This document shows, in pieces, positions 31,532 to 42,501 of a DNA stretch of 64,000 nt (its first letter is position 1; each line of letters begins with the position of its first letter). Source of the DNA: Sclerotiophoma versabilis (lineage: Eukaryota; Ascomycota; Dothideomycetes; Pleosporales; Didymellaceae); contig JAAROD010000004.1 in assembly GCA_012274445.1 (NCBI GenBank), forward strand, positions 248,001-312,000, given 5' to 3'. The notes under the pieces are model-generated. The model was not told the DNA's origin. It saw only the letters and a program-made list of their open reading frames with translations, and did no database searches. Both the position numbers and the translations under genes were made by a program.

Positions 31532-33708
31532 TCATGATACGAGATACTGCTCAGTAAACCCCGAATTCACTTTTAAGTACAACGCCGTATCGACCAATGG
31601 CTTCAAGACAACCGTCTGAGCGTACGAACTGGGTTGCGAATACACTGCTGATTGAGTGTGCCTCGTACAGATTTTCTCGAGGAACATCTTCGTCAAATTA
31701 TTTTGACAGTATGACCTTTCTCTGCATCGGATAAGAAGGCTCGACAACGCAGCAATATCTGAGGGTATGGTAGCCATTTTCATCCATTCCGGGTCGTTAA
31801 CACGACCGTATCCGACACGGGAAAACATCTGATATCCCTGTGATTCAGGCCTCAAAAGTACACCATGCACCTCACCACATGCAGTATCCTCAGTGTATCG
31901 ATTAGGTGTTGATACAAGCGGCAGAAAGTACAGTTACTCGGTCCATATGGCATCTGTGGTGGGTTCATAGTCGAGCCAGACTTCTGGAATAGCCGGAGTT
32001 GCGTCAGTACCTCTAAAAACTCCCTGGAAAGCAAGCATGTTTCCGTTTTTGACAACATCTCCGGAGCCTGGCTAATCCCAAATTCTTTAATGGGTCCTTG
32101 AACGAGCACCCATCCGGACTCAAGCTGGGTCCTTCGATCGAACTCCTTGTACTCTAGATGACAATCGAGGAAGACTGATATATACTTGATGGAGGACCGT
32201 AGATCACTGAACCTTAGAGAAGGCCGAATAGAACCGTCGAAGGATGCCCACGACCATGAGGGCGCGATGTAGTTTTCATATCGTTTCGGCCACATAGACT
32301 GCCAGAGCATTTGCACCACGAAATTTCGCTTCCACAGCCCGGCGAAGTACTGATCGCTGGGGTTTTGCGCCTTGAAAGCTGCCACCAGGCCCGAGTAAGC
32401 GACCAGTTTATCTGTCTGAAACGAAAGATCTGCGGCAGAATAAATTCGAATTAGACTGTTCCATGGCATTTCCAATCTGCTGGCCACCACTCTGTCGCGC
32501 TCAAGACCGAAAGTCGTCTTTGGAAGGGCTTGACCTTCGCCAATCTTGCCTGATACACGGTAATCCTTGTGTTCGGCGAAATCCGGTAGTGTTTCGCTCG
32601 CAGTCGCGGTCCGACATTCCCACAAAATCTGCTCTGCACCAAAGTGCAGCATCCGAGGGCATAACCACCTCTCTTGAACGACTTAGCCTCTTTTGTAGAG
32701 CGGTGTTCTGACTACGCTCTCGTAAAACAGAGTAGTCCAGGCGATCAAGAAATTTTGGTTCTTCCAGACGAAGCAATATGTGTTCACAACGTTGGGATCT
32801 CGTGTACGAAACAGTCCACCACCACCGTCGGTGGCTACGGACGCACCAATGTTGCAGACAGAGTTTCGGTACACCTCAGAAATTAGGGATGCTTCTTTTG
32901 CCCAGTCAGAGGTTGAATCTTGCATGATACACAAAGAATCGATCCACAAATACTGGACGTTGAGAGTTCGTGCTACTGCGGTGACATCAATGAACGTCTG
33001 TGGGAGAACCGAGACCGAGATACCGCTCCTGAAAACTTCAAGGTTATCCCACGTCAATCTTGTTATAGTGGAGTTACCCCGAGAGTGACTCAAGGTCATG
33101 TAGGGGCCGGCAGGAGCTTGAAACTTCGTTTTCATCAGCAGGATACAGCTTGGATCGCCGACATCCAGTAGCCGAGTCGGATACCAACTGCTATCCTTTA
33201 ACTGATTGCAGCCGGGGTGCATATGAACGCATTTGTCCATCCATTGTTGCGCGATAGATGCGCATAATGTTATATCGGTGGCCAAAGTCGACACTTCGTA
33301 TCTAATTGGTGCAGCACAGCTTAGGTCCAAACATATCTTCAATTCCTGGAGATGAAATTTTTTACTACCAAATAGCTAGACGAGTGGTATGTGATCTTTC
33401 CAATCTGATGATAGCTCAATCGCGACAACGTGCACAGAGTCTTTGTCCAGTCCGTGTGCACATGCCACAGTCAGGTGATGTTGGGAGGCATTTGTAAGTT
33501 GCTCGATGTTGGGGAGCCTCCTCATTAATGCATCCAAAACCCTGTGACATACGAAGCAAGAATTCAGAGCTGACTTGCGCAAGCTGTCCAGTCTTGCGTG
33601 CTGATTGGCGAAAGCTGGATGAGGGTTCTTGGGATCTCTGCATTTCTCAACTGCTTTGCACTTAAAATAAGTGCGAGTGAACAATTGTCCACAAAAGCTG
33701 CAAAGCAT
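31532..33708 (-). pseudogene. HET-domain (heterokaryon incompatibility) gene, disrupted
   Basis: A single minus-strand frame from the ATG at 33708 (MLCSFCGQLF) to 31852 contains a HET protein with two internal stops: TAG at 33378-33376 and TAA at 32685-32683. The HET domain lies between them and is well kept: YMTLSHSRGN, LPQTFIDVTAVARTLNVQYLWIDSLCIMQDS, and VYRNSVCNIGA. The second stop replaces the Trp normally found after LYKRG; the family text continues after it (VQERW..PRMLHFG, EQILWECR). A frame change near 31890-31915 moves the typical C-terminal end (VHGVLLRPESQGYQMFSRVGYG) into another frame that stops at 31532. Intact HET proteins trigger cell death on hyphal fusion of unlike strains. 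With three lesions this copy is most likely dead. Confidence 0.85.
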
Positions 33709-33870
33709 GTTGAAAATATCGACCAAAGATAGGGATACCTTCGTTCCAGATCTTGAGATATTGGTTAACAATGTGCAGTCTTTCTCCCCTGCAGTGGTGG
33801 TTGGGCGGCCGTAAGCAGGCAGACGCCAAGAGTAATTGTGTCTGACAGAGCGATAATCGATAACTACTTC

Positions 33871-34569
33871 TCAGCCGTAGAAGATTTTCTGCGAGCCTGG
33901 CGCAGGTAGTTCAAATCTCTGTGATTCATCCGCATCGGCCTCGACTCGCACCGCATTCGCACTGATTGCATGCCCTTGCGATAGTTGTTGTCCTCTTCCA
34001 AGAGACATCGCATGGCCGTTTTGCCGCCTCTGCATTTCCACCTTTTCAACAATCTTGCGGCAGATATCTTGATGCGCCTGCTCCATCTTACTCTTGACGA
34101 ACGGCATCAGCCACCGTGAACAGCTGACCTCAGCATCCTCAACAAGCACCCATTCGGCGTCGCCTATTCCCTGGCCTTCGCCGTCAACTTCGCCATCTAT
34201 ACCGCCTCTTATGACACGGTAATCTGCGCGCACAGTGACGCCAGACACGTCTGCACGCGACTTTACGCCCATGGGTATATTTTGGTAGCAGCTGGGGAAG
34301 GTAATGTTTTTCTTTCCCCACTGTCCAACGCCGGGTAAGACGGTGACGCATTCAGAGACATTGTAGGTGTGAACTGGATATAAATCGGTCGGGTACCAGT
34401 AGGTGTCTTTCAAAGTTTCTGGTGCAGTTTTCGGTAGCTTCTCGTGGCCTGTTGTGAGGGCTTGGAGAGTGAGTGTTGTGCTATGGTCATGAAGCGCAGC
34501 GATAACCTCTGCCGGTGTGTGGTATGGCGGTATCGGCACGGCAATATGAAGGTTGTATTTTGCGCTCAT
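33871..34569 (-). CDS. DUF7053-like fungal protein, unknown function
   Basis: Intronless, 232 aa from the ATG at 34569 (MSAKYNLHIAVPIPPYHTP); the frame upstream opens only at TTG. Features: a lipid-binding-like start (EVIAALHDHSTTLTL), then DTYWYPTDLYPVHTYNVSECVTVLPGVGQWGKKNITFPSC, a middle beta-rich part (GVTVRADYRVIRGG, EWVLVEDAEVSCSRWLMPFVK), and a hydrophilic tail. The layout resembles fungal SRPBCC-like DUF7053 proteins, which have no known function. No signal peptide. It shares its upstream side with nothing recognised and lies just beyond the broken HET gene's start. Confidence 0.65.
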   Translation of the reverse strand: MSAKYNLHIAVPIPPYHTPAEVIAALHDHSTTLTLQALTTGHEKLPKTAPETLKDTYWYPTDLYPVHTYNVSECVTVLPGVGQWGKKNITFPSCYQNIPMGVKSRADVSGVTVRADYRVIRGGIDGEVDGEGQGIGDAEWVLVEDAEVSCSRWLMPFVKSKMEQAHQDICRKIVEKVEMQRRQNGHAMSLGRGQQLSQGHAISANAVRVEADADESQRFELPAPGSQKIFYG

Positions 34570-35833
34570 CGCGGTATGCCGTACAATGCGACTTTGCAAC
34601 TGATGAAGCTATAGTGATCGGCTAGCAGATATAGTCCAGAGACAGGGCAATAAAGAGTGCCCGCCTAGGACCGGTAAGCCGACATGCAAGTAATAGTAGC
34701 AAAGACATCGAGTAAATTGGTATGCTGCGGACACGCGTCGCACGTCGCTGACCCAGCCTCACGCTGCTGATTGTGGCAGGGTCAAACCTGGTATCAACCG
34801 TAACCAGCCGAGGCATGTCATCATCCAGCACCAACAAAAAAACATGTCAATAAAGCTACGGGGCGCATGATGACGAAAGCTGTGCTTGCCGTGCTCCCTC
34901 CATAGTTGAGAGCTTGAAATTCTCTGGTCCTTCCATACGCGTCTATCAAGCGCAGCGCATCGTTGATGAGAGATTGGCCTAAGTAACCTAAATGGAACTC
35001 GTGCAATCAATCAATGCGTGGAACTCATAGGCACACCACAAACATTCTTACTCACACAATTGCGCCTAAGTGGACTGTATACCTGTAACTCAATCGATGA
35101 TAGCCTTGAATTCTCATTCAGGGATACACTTGATGGCTCAAAGTCGTTCGATAGTTAAATATCCCCGCGATCCGGGCTCTATCATCTGGCAAGCATAATC
35201 CAATTTCTAGGACCTACTACGCTCCGATAGGTTTATCATGGACAAGATTTACAGGCGCGGAGGTCTAGCCACGAAACTGTTGTATAGAGAAGTTCCGCAC
35301 AGATTCTGAGGTGTTCTTTTTCGTAGTGGCATTCCTAAGCGCCCTCAACTCTGAAGTGCGTCACCGAATCTCTGATGAAGATGCTGCTGCTGAAAACAGG
35401 GATCACTAGCAAAACAATTTTGCGGGATGTGTCTATAGAGCTCGAGGCTGCTGCCATACCATTTTGCCGAAGCTCGGTGTCTCGACGTGCCGGATAACTG
35501 AAATGGGTTGCCTACACGAGCGACACACAGCAGCAAGCTTACTTGATCGCAGCAAAAGAATGACTTCAATTCACCTACGAGGTACTGAGAGTAATGAAAG
35601 TGATTGTTGAAGACTATTTTATGTTATAAAATAAGTTTTTTGATATCAGAGAAGCGCACGGATGCCTATTCACTGCCGCCTGTTCACAGTCAAGCCGCAC
35701 CCTTAACTTTACTCCTTCTTAGCGCTAGTAGTTTGTGTATCTATCACAAGAAAGCTATAGCACTCCCTTTCTTAATTAGTGCTTTGTTTTGAATCGGCCA
35801 CTATCCGATCCACTATCAGCCTTCACCTCCACA
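34570..35833. other. Intergenic region, no gene seen
   Basis: 1.26 kb, AT-rich toward the right. Short frames only. Confidence 0.5.
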
Positions 35834-36451
35834 ATGCTCAAAATGGTCAGGCTTCCACACCAATCCCCACCACCGAACGCCAAGCCTTACGGCTGCGGAT
35901 ATTGCTACGACTCCATCGCGGGCCTACAGGTCATTCGGTACCGCTCCTACCAACACGATATTCATGTCTACCACTTCCGTGCATACCTTCTGTCTCTTCG
36001 TGCCTTCCAAAAAGCACTACAAAGTCAGAAAGAGTACCTTGACAGGCTGGCAAGCTTCGATCCCATTCACCGTTTTCCAGTAGTAGAGGGCGACGAAATA
36101 CTACCTGGATGTATTGAAGCTGCGTACATGCCCAGCATCCTACATGGTCAGGGGTCTGCACTTGCACTACGGTTGAACAAAGAGTCAGGGAGGGTGGAGT
36201 GGTTCGTCTTCAACGGGCCTATTCATGATGCTTTTTTGTCTCAGATTATTTGTACCAACGCCAAGTGGAGTTTACAGCCAAATGTGGACTCAGACGATCC
36301 CCGGAAAGTCTTTAACCTTGTAGGGTATGCGGAAAAGAGCTTAAAGACGCGGACTGTAAGAGGTGCAAGTCGCGAGCACAAGGGGTGGCACGAGTCGTTA
36401 TGTTCTGCGGAAGAAAGGAAGAAGAACGTAAAGTTGACGTGGAGGGGCTAA
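35834..36451 (+). CDS. Unknown fungal protein (205 aa)
   Basis: Intronless from the ATG at 35834; a second ATG at 35843 is equally plausible and the frame upstream opens only at TTG. The protein has a CGYC motif near residue 20 (KPYGCGYCYDS), an aromatic/basic stretch (IRYRSYQHDIHVYHFRAYLLSLRAFQKAL), and a globular second half (GRVEWFVFNGPIHDAFLSQIIC). No membrane segment or known domain. Codon use and length favour a real gene; function is unknown. Confidence 0.55.
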   Translation: MLKMVRLPHQSPPPNAKPYGCGYCYDSIAGLQVIRYRSYQHDIHVYHFRAYLLSLRAFQKALQSQKEYLDRLASFDPIHRFPVVEGDEILPGCIEAAYMPSILHGQGSALALRLNKESGRVEWFVFNGPIHDAFLSQIICTNAKWSLQPNVDSDDPRKVFNLVGYAEKSLKTRTVRGASREHKGWHESLCSAEERKKNVKLTWRG

Positions 36452-36764
36452 GGAAGCGAGTTGAAGGCGGGTCAGGAGCGAAGACGACGTGTAGAGAAGA
36501 CCGATGGGACAGAGAAGCAAGAGCAGGAGCCGGAGGATGTCAATGTTTTGACGAGTAATGGAATGATACTGCCTCCACAACCACCTCAGAATCGACTTGC
36601 CCCGACCAAGGCGATGGGCTGAGAATTAAGACCATGTATTGGTAATATAAGGGGTGCTTAATTAATTACTTGGTTTTATAGAGTGCATTCGACTCTAGTA
36701 CTACTTCTACAACATCATAACCTCATATCTCGTCACGTCATCAAATTTCTCTCAAAAGTTCTGT
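36452..36764. other. 3' region between convergent genes
   Basis: 313 bp between the stops of the unknown protein and the carboxypeptidase; AT-rich, no gene. Confidence 0.5.
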
Positions 36765-38231
36765 TCATCCCTTCAAACCGATCTCATCAGCCGTAAGAAT
36801 GAACTCCATAAATCCAGCGTTAGTATCAATGATGTTCTGCACATACTCTTCTGCGGTTGGATAGAAGTTTGTAGGGTACCCGAACTCCAGTGTGAATCCG
36901 TGCACCTTATTCAACTTTTTGTTCCCATACCAGCGACTAGACGCCCAATCATCAGATGCACCTGACGTGGGGTATAGGCCGACGGCCTGCTGCGGTACAT
37001 AAGATCGTCCGCCTACTGCGATCATGGCTGAGGTGGTCTTGTTTGCTTGCAATTCGATGTTGTACCAGTCCTCTTCCTCAATGTACTCACGGTAAAGCGT
37101 ATCATTAACAACACCGCGCTTGCCGTCGTAGGCTGGGTTAAACTGGCTTTGCTTGGGGTCGTTGGACTGATTAATATCGTCGCCCCACGAGTACAGCAGC
37201 GTGCCTGCAGCAGAGTGCACATCGATGAACCACTTGATCTTAGGGAAGATGTCGTATACCCACTTCATGTTGCGTGTTTCTGGCTCTGAGAAAGGTGCGG
37301 TGCCATAAAACGCCTGAGAAGACGGGTTTGTTGACGCGGGAGAGACTGAGGGGTCGAAAGTCTTCGTGAAATTCCACAGAAAGTCGAAGTTGCGGTTCAG
37401 ATCTACGCCAACGCTGGCGTTGAGACCGGGGACGGAGGAGACGGGGTTGCGGTTCTTACGCCAGAGGTTACTGTTGGCCTGGTCATGGCGGACACCGTCT
37501 GGGTTGGTCATAGGTATAAAGACGATTCCAGCGCCAAGGGCCTTCTTAACGTCGGAGTTAGTGTAAGTCTTGTTGCCGTAAGTTAGACCCTTGCGGTGCT
37601 TGTTGGCGTAAAGAAGATCCGAGATGAAGTAGATGAGGTTGTCTGGACCGCCTCGCTCACGAGCGTGAATACCAGAGGTAAAGTAGATGTACTGCTTGTC
37701 CTTCTTAATCTTCTCGGCCTTGTTGGCGACACCGCCCCAGACTGTGTTTCCCTCAAAAGTCTTGTATGGTGCTTGGAACAGCTCCAGTCCATACTCTTTT
37801 TCAAGACCTTTAAGAGCTGTGTAGACCTCGTCGGCATTAAGAATACCAGCGCTCTGGTAAGTGCCATATACATCCGGTTTCTGACTACCCAAACCACGAG
37901 GGGCGACCTTTCCTCCCTTAAAGCGATCACCCTTTCCAATGGGTGCTGTTGCAGTCTGGCGCTTGTTCAAATGATCGAGTGTCTCAACGCGAATGGCGCC
38001 GGCATCCAAGCTCCTCCTGTATTGATGGACTTGCTCCTCAGTAAGCATAGCGTGGAGCTTGTGTTCACCTTTGGTGGGAATGACAACAGGTCGGCAGCCA
38101 TAGTCAATGTCTTCGTTGTCGGAAACGAAGTCCAACAATTGAGTCTTCTCCTTTGCAAAGAAAGCAACACTCAAGAGGTCATGTGCAAGAGCTGCAGTAG
38201 GCAGCAGACCAAGAAGCGTGGTGACCTTCAT
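36765..38231 (-). CDS. Secreted zinc carboxypeptidase, M14 (A-type) family
   Basis: Intronless, 488 aa. Residues 1-16 are a signal peptide (MKVTTLLGLLPTAALA). A propeptide follows and ends near a Lys-Arg at 90-91 (HLNKR|QTATAP), a likely Kex2 site. The catalytic domain holds the Zn ligands in GIHARE (His189, Glu192) and FIDVHSAAG (His339), the substrate-binding VDLNRNFDF region, a SGASDDW loop and the general-base Glu449 in GFTLEFGYP. Such enzymes remove C-terminal residues from extracellular peptides for nitrogen supply. Several NxS/T sites support secretion. It resembles fungal M14A carboxypeptidases in length. Confidence 0.93.
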   Translation of the reverse strand: MKVTTLLGLLPTAALAHDLLSVAFFAKEKTQLLDFVSDNEDIDYGCRPVVIPTKGEHKLHAMLTEEQVHQYRRSLDAGAIRVETLDHLNKRQTATAPIGKGDRFKGGKVAPRGLGSQKPDVYGTYQSAGILNADEVYTALKGLEKEYGLELFQAPYKTFEGNTVWGGVANKAEKIKKDKQYIYFTSGIHARERGGPDNLIYFISDLLYANKHRKGLTYGNKTYTNSDVKKALGAGIVFIPMTNPDGVRHDQANSNLWRKNRNPVSSVPGLNASVGVDLNRNFDFLWNFTKTFDPSVSPASTNPSSQAFYGTAPFSEPETRNMKWVYDIFPKIKWFIDVHSAAGTLLYSWGDDINQSNDPKQSQFNPAYDGKRGVVNDTLYREYIEEEDWYNIELQANKTTSAMIAVGGRSYVPQQAVGLYPTSGASDDWASSRWYGNKKLNKVHGFTLEFGYPTNFYPTAEEYVQNIIDTNAGFMEFILTADEIGLKG

Positions 38232-38827
38232 GATGAGGCGCGTAAGAGGGTAGAAGGTGAGGGCTGCGTAGTACGAACAGGTGACTCCACACAGGCTTTA
38301 TAAGTTATGAGGGGTATGTCTTTTATCCCGTAGCCAACCTGTATAAGAGTGTGACTGACAAGTTTCTGGTCGTTATGGGCGACCTCCTTCCTGATTCGGA
38401 CAACCTTCCAAGACCGCCGCGGTCTTGGCCGCGCAGAACACTCATGATAGCAGCAGGTCCGAGCTGGTTATCTGCGAGGGAAAGCGAATGATAGCCAGGT
38501 ACTTGTCTCCCGCAGATCCGAACTGAAGGTTTCTGGTAATGAACCGTGGGAGAAGGCGTTGCCAAGCTTGAGAAATGTGCTCGGCTAGCACTGATGACGA
38601 TCTTGTGTATCCGCCCTTTTACTGCACAAGGTACGTTGCCGCGACGGGCCGCTACCTTTCGCATGAGTCCTGACAAAATTATCAGTACACGCCTGACCCG
38701 TGGCGATCTCCGCGGACGGTGACGGTGAAGTTGTTGCATGTATATCTGCACGCACAATTGAAGACAGACCGGATAGACAGAAATGGCGAAGTCGTGATTT
38801 CATAATTCGTACTATCTGCAATAAGCT
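38232..38827. other. Promoter region of the carboxypeptidase
   Basis: 596 bp, no gene. On the minus strand TATAAA (38302-38297) lies 66 bp before the carboxypeptidase ATG. The region holds mixed short frames only. Confidence 0.5.
38297..38302 (-). promoter_or_regulatory. TATA box of the carboxypeptidase gene
   Basis: TATAAA on the minus strand, 66 bp before the ATG at 38231. Confidence 0.5.
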
Positions 38828-39736
38828 TTAACCAAAGACCAAAGCTCGAACCTCGATACTTTCTCGCCCAACTGCTCCCTCAGGTGTTCGTGGGTCCACG
38901 AAGGCGGTGTGTGGTACCCGTCCATACTGGCCTACTGTCTCGTCGCTATCAAAGCACTTAAGCAACAGTCGGTCTTCGTTTTTCATGCCAGACCAATAGT
39001 ACCATTTCTGGCCAGGGTTGTATCGTACAGCCGCTGTCTGACCATTGCGATGTGGGTAACGATGTTCAATTGGCACGAGATCCTCGTCCTGCACTGTTTG
39101 GCTGTCGGCGACGGCCAATGAGAAGCCCATTACTGGACCATTGAGCGGGCGCCAGACGTTTATGATGCGATAACGGCCCTGTAGAAGTTGTTCTGCATCT
39201 TCCGGTGCATGAAGCTTAACTCTCTCAGCGGCAGACATTGGCGTCTGATCGACGTGTACGCGCTGGACAGGGTTTCGATTGCCAGTTGGTCTACGGATTG
39301 TGTGGTCAAAGAGAATCACTCTGTGTGCGCCAGGAACGTTGTCCAGCAGCAGCTTCTCGACCTCCGGATAGTATACGCTGCGTATCCGCTCATCGTCCCT
39401 GAACTCTGTTTCTGCGCTCTTAATGTTCTGATACGTGTCGAATGCATTATGGTCCAGATCGAACTTTTGCTCCTGGCCGCGCAAGTCGTTCAAAGTTACC
39501 TCCTCCCAGCCGTCGCCCCAGTTTCGCTGTGGGACACCTGGTAGTGGCTCGACGTAGTTGTGTGGAGGTGACCCGTCTTCGGGGGCCTTGTAAAATGATA
39601 GCTTTGCGGTGACGGGCCCACGAGGAACGCGCAGCCCTTGGAAATTGACGTCTTCAGTCTTCGAAGCGGACACTGTTGGTGTTGAAGCTCCGGAGAGCTG
39701 GTGGGCTGGAATTGGGCGTGATGCGGCGGTCGTCAT
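38828..39736 (-). CDS. CmcJ/AsaB/NvfI-family oxygenase-like protein
   Basis: Intronless, 302 aa from the ATG at 39736. The family signature is clear: an N-terminal strand region (PVTAKLSFYK), EFRDDERIRSVYYPEVEKLL, DHTIRRPTGNRNPVQRVHVDQTP with the HxD at 161-163, then RYRIINVWRPLNGPVMGFSLAVAD and WYYWSGMKNEDRLLLKCFDSD with a C-terminal PHTAFVDP. These proteins are related to 2-oxoglutarate/Fe(II)-type oxygenases in fungal toxin, meroterpenoid and asperfuranone-type pathways (AsaB, NvfI), but many stand alone. No other biosynthetic gene is near, so a role in a cluster is unlikely here. Substrate unknown. Confidence 0.85.
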   Translation of the reverse strand: MTTAASRPIPAHQLSGASTPTVSASKTEDVNFQGLRVPRGPVTAKLSFYKAPEDGSPPHNYVEPLPGVPQRNWGDGWEEVTLNDLRGQEQKFDLDHNAFDTYQNIKSAETEFRDDERIRSVYYPEVEKLLLDNVPGAHRVILFDHTIRRPTGNRNPVQRVHVDQTPMSAAERVKLHAPEDAEQLLQGRYRIINVWRPLNGPVMGFSLAVADSQTVQDEDLVPIEHRYPHRNGQTAAVRYNPGQKWYYWSGMKNEDRLLLKCFDSDETVGQYGRVPHTAFVDPRTPEGAVGRESIEVRALVFG

Positions 39737-40834
39737 ATTGGCGGAGTCGGGATTTGAGGGGGTTGTGACAGTTTTGTCTAATTATCTGCGCGCAGAAGAC
39801 GGAGCTGAGAAACGATGCTGATGGTAGCAAGACAGCTAGCAGTTGTGTGACTGATGTACTGTGTTGTAAGTATTCAGCTTAACGTGTAGATATGATGGCA
39901 GTACCCAACGCTGTTTTATACGACAGTATGAATTATGTGATTAGAAATGCTCGAGAAAGCTATTTTGGTGATCCGACCATGTCAGCCATTCATCCATCGA
40001 GACTATTGCATTTGCGGGGGAACGCGGCAATGATGCCATCGGTTATTCCCGTTGTGTGGTTTATAATACACTCTGCTTTGCCAGCAACGCCAGCTTACCA
40101 AGTCAGCAATGGCGTGATTCTTTCAGATGTTGCATCCTGTTGAATTGTTCAATTATGACGGTTCTTTAAGAAAAAGAGGTAGGTTGGATGGGTGCGACTG
40201 GAAAGCTGGAGACGAGAACCGCGAAACAAACACGCAGACCGGAAGAAGCTCGGCACAACAAGTCTTGGCCCTCGTCATCTCGAATATATCGACTTCCTCC
40301 TAAGGCCGAATTCCCATCTGCAATCCACTACCCTCAGGCCGTCCACCAAAGTGCAGCTAAGATCAAGTTGTGGCTGAAGACCAATCACACATCAGAAGCT
40401 TGCCACTGCCGGATGGTGGCAAACCCCTCGAGATCGTAATCGTAATCCCGCCGAACAACAACATCTATCGTGAGCTACTTAGAACGACTGCATCGCCAGA
40501 CTCAGACTCGGAATGGGAGATCGTCTATACGTATCTAGCTTTGAAACAAAGCTAGGGTTTGATTGGACTGTGACGTGAGAAGCATGCGATTTGTTTTCGT
40601 TCTCGCAACCTTGAAAGCAGCAAATGCTCCTCTTACTGAGGGCTCCACAAACAGCACAGCTGTTGACGGCGGTGACCTATTCAGGGGTAAGGATGCGTTC
40701 ACATTGAGATTGAGATCGGTCTATCTCCCGTCGTCCCGCAATCGATGTCATGGCCCCGTCTTTACCGATGCGTCGTATGGACGTCATGATAATATTGTCC
40801 CTTGCTACGTCAACAACACCATCAGCTCACCCCA
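39737..40834. other. Divergent promoter region with possible decayed coding fragment
   Basis: About 1.1 kb. Within 40188-40555 three overlapping frames carry coding-like pieces (RHLEYIDFLLRPNSHL, then LPLPDGGKPLEIVIVIPPNN and SEWEIVYTYLALKQS in a shifted frame), which would be consistent with a small gene broken by a frameshift. No family is recognised. Confidence 0.35.
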
Positions 40835-40840
40835 TATAAG
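40835..40840 (+). promoter_or_regulatory. TATA box of the SDR gene
   Basis: TATAAG in CCCCATATAAGAAG, 36 bp before the ATG at 40871; a short leader is implied. Confidence 0.45.
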
Positions 40841-40870
40841 AAGTACGACACGTAACGAGTGACAATCATT

Positions 40871-41917
40871 ATGCTTCGCCTATTTTCACGAACACTCCCC
40901 AGAAACTCAAACGTATTACGATCCCAATTTCAACCCAGAACAGCCTACAACTTTGCAAGCAATATGGCTCCCGGCAAGGCTAGCACAGATGAGCTGAAGA
41001 ACACAAAGCTGTTCGATGTCTCCCATGTCACGGCCATCGTCACGGGAGGAGGCACCGGTATCGGTCTCATGATTACTCAGGCGCTGGTCGCCAACGGTGC
41101 TAAGGTCTACATCACCAGCCGACGCGAGGAGGTTTTGAAGAAGACCGAGGAGCTGCACGACCACGAGAATGGCAAGATCATCCCCATCGTAGCAGACGTC
41201 AGGTACGTGGTTCGGTTTTAAATGTCCAGAGATTTACTAATTTTAAGTAGTGAGCCAGAGGATATCAAGCGTTTGTACAAGGAAATCAGCGAGAAGGAGC
41301 CCGAGGGTATTCAATTACTGGTCAACAATGCCGGTATTGCACGTGACGACAACACAAAGTTCTCGTCTGCCGGAGAGCCAAAGTGGGAAGATGCACAGTC
41401 GATCTCCGACCACTTTTTGAAGTCGCCTCCTGAGTCCTGGGCCGAAACTTTCAAGACCAACGTTGGCAGCATCTTCTACATGTCGATGACCTTCCTGCCT
41501 CTGCTTGCGAAAGGTGGGAGCAAGACCCCTGGGTACACTTCCTCAGTCGTTAACGTCACATCCATCTCCGGCGCAATGAAGGGTTCCAGTTCGGGACAGT
41601 TTGCGTACGCTGCTTCCAAGGCCTCAGCAACGCATCTGTCGAAGATGCTTGCAACAACATTCACTGGTACCAAGGTCCGTGTCAATGTCATAGCGCCCGG
41701 TGTCTTCCCCTCGGAGATGACTACTGGTTCGTCCGATGAAGATAACAAGAGTGTCATTGAGGGTGGAATGTCCAACCCCGCTGGCAGGCCCGGCAAAGAC
41801 TCTGATATGGCTGCTTCGATTCTCATGCTGGCTGGCCCAGGAGGTGTCTTCTACAACGAGCAGATCTTATATCCTGATGGTGGTAACACTCTCGTCCAGC
41901 CCAGTTCCAAGACATAG
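40871..41917 (+). CDS. Short-chain dehydrogenase/reductase, probably mitochondrial
   Basis: Two exons, 40871-41202 and 41248 (or 41251)-41917, 333 or 332 aa. The Rossmann signature is TGGGTGIG (58-65), followed by NNAG (LLVNNAGIA), the catalytic Ser in NVTSISG and YAASK. This is a classical SDR; the RhlG-like group is the nearest I can suggest. The first 31 residues are Arg-rich, Ser-rich and without acids (MLRLFSRTLPRNSNVLRSQF), a good mitochondrial targeting sequence, while an inner ATG (residue 32, MAPGKAST) could give a cytosolic form. The intron ends in AAGTAG, two acceptors three bases apart that change the protein by one Ser. Substrate unknown. Confidence 0.88.
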
Positions 41918-42501
41918 GCGTCTGATGGACTTCAATAATGTAACGCAGTATCCGTATAGTTCGGATGTAATGAATCATGATTAAGATGGATAGGCTTGTC
42001 CTAAGCGTATGAGGCAAATCAACAGTGTGATCATACAAGAATTTTGGCTTGTCCTGTTGCAAAGTGTTATCGTCAACTGTCCCATTGAACAGCAGAAAAG
42101 GTCAGATCCCTAAAAATGTGAGTTGTTTAGAACGAATATCTGGGTTTTTGCAAAGTAACAAGTAGTTTCAGGGCTGCATGTATCTTTTGGAAAACATGTT
42201 GCACGCTTTCGATTTGTGCGAACCTAAGTAAGAGTGGAATTGACATGTTCTGGAGAAGCTAATGCATTAGCCAAGCTTTCACAAAATGGACAAAATATTG
42301 GAGATGTTCATGCTCACTGGTGGTTGGTGAATTGCCCCACTTCGCCGAGTTGTAGCCGGCTCACCCGCTTGCAGAAAATTTGCAAGTCAGCTCGAGCAAC
42401 AAAAAAGGCAGCTTTGGTCTCAAAGAGAGGCACATGACTAGACAGACGTACTATATAAATATTATAGAAAAAAAACTCTTTCATCGAGCAGATCAATATC
42501 T
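41918..42501. other. Intergenic region, no gene seen
   Basis: 584 bp, AT-rich, between the SDR gene and the tRNA gene. Confidence 0.5.
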
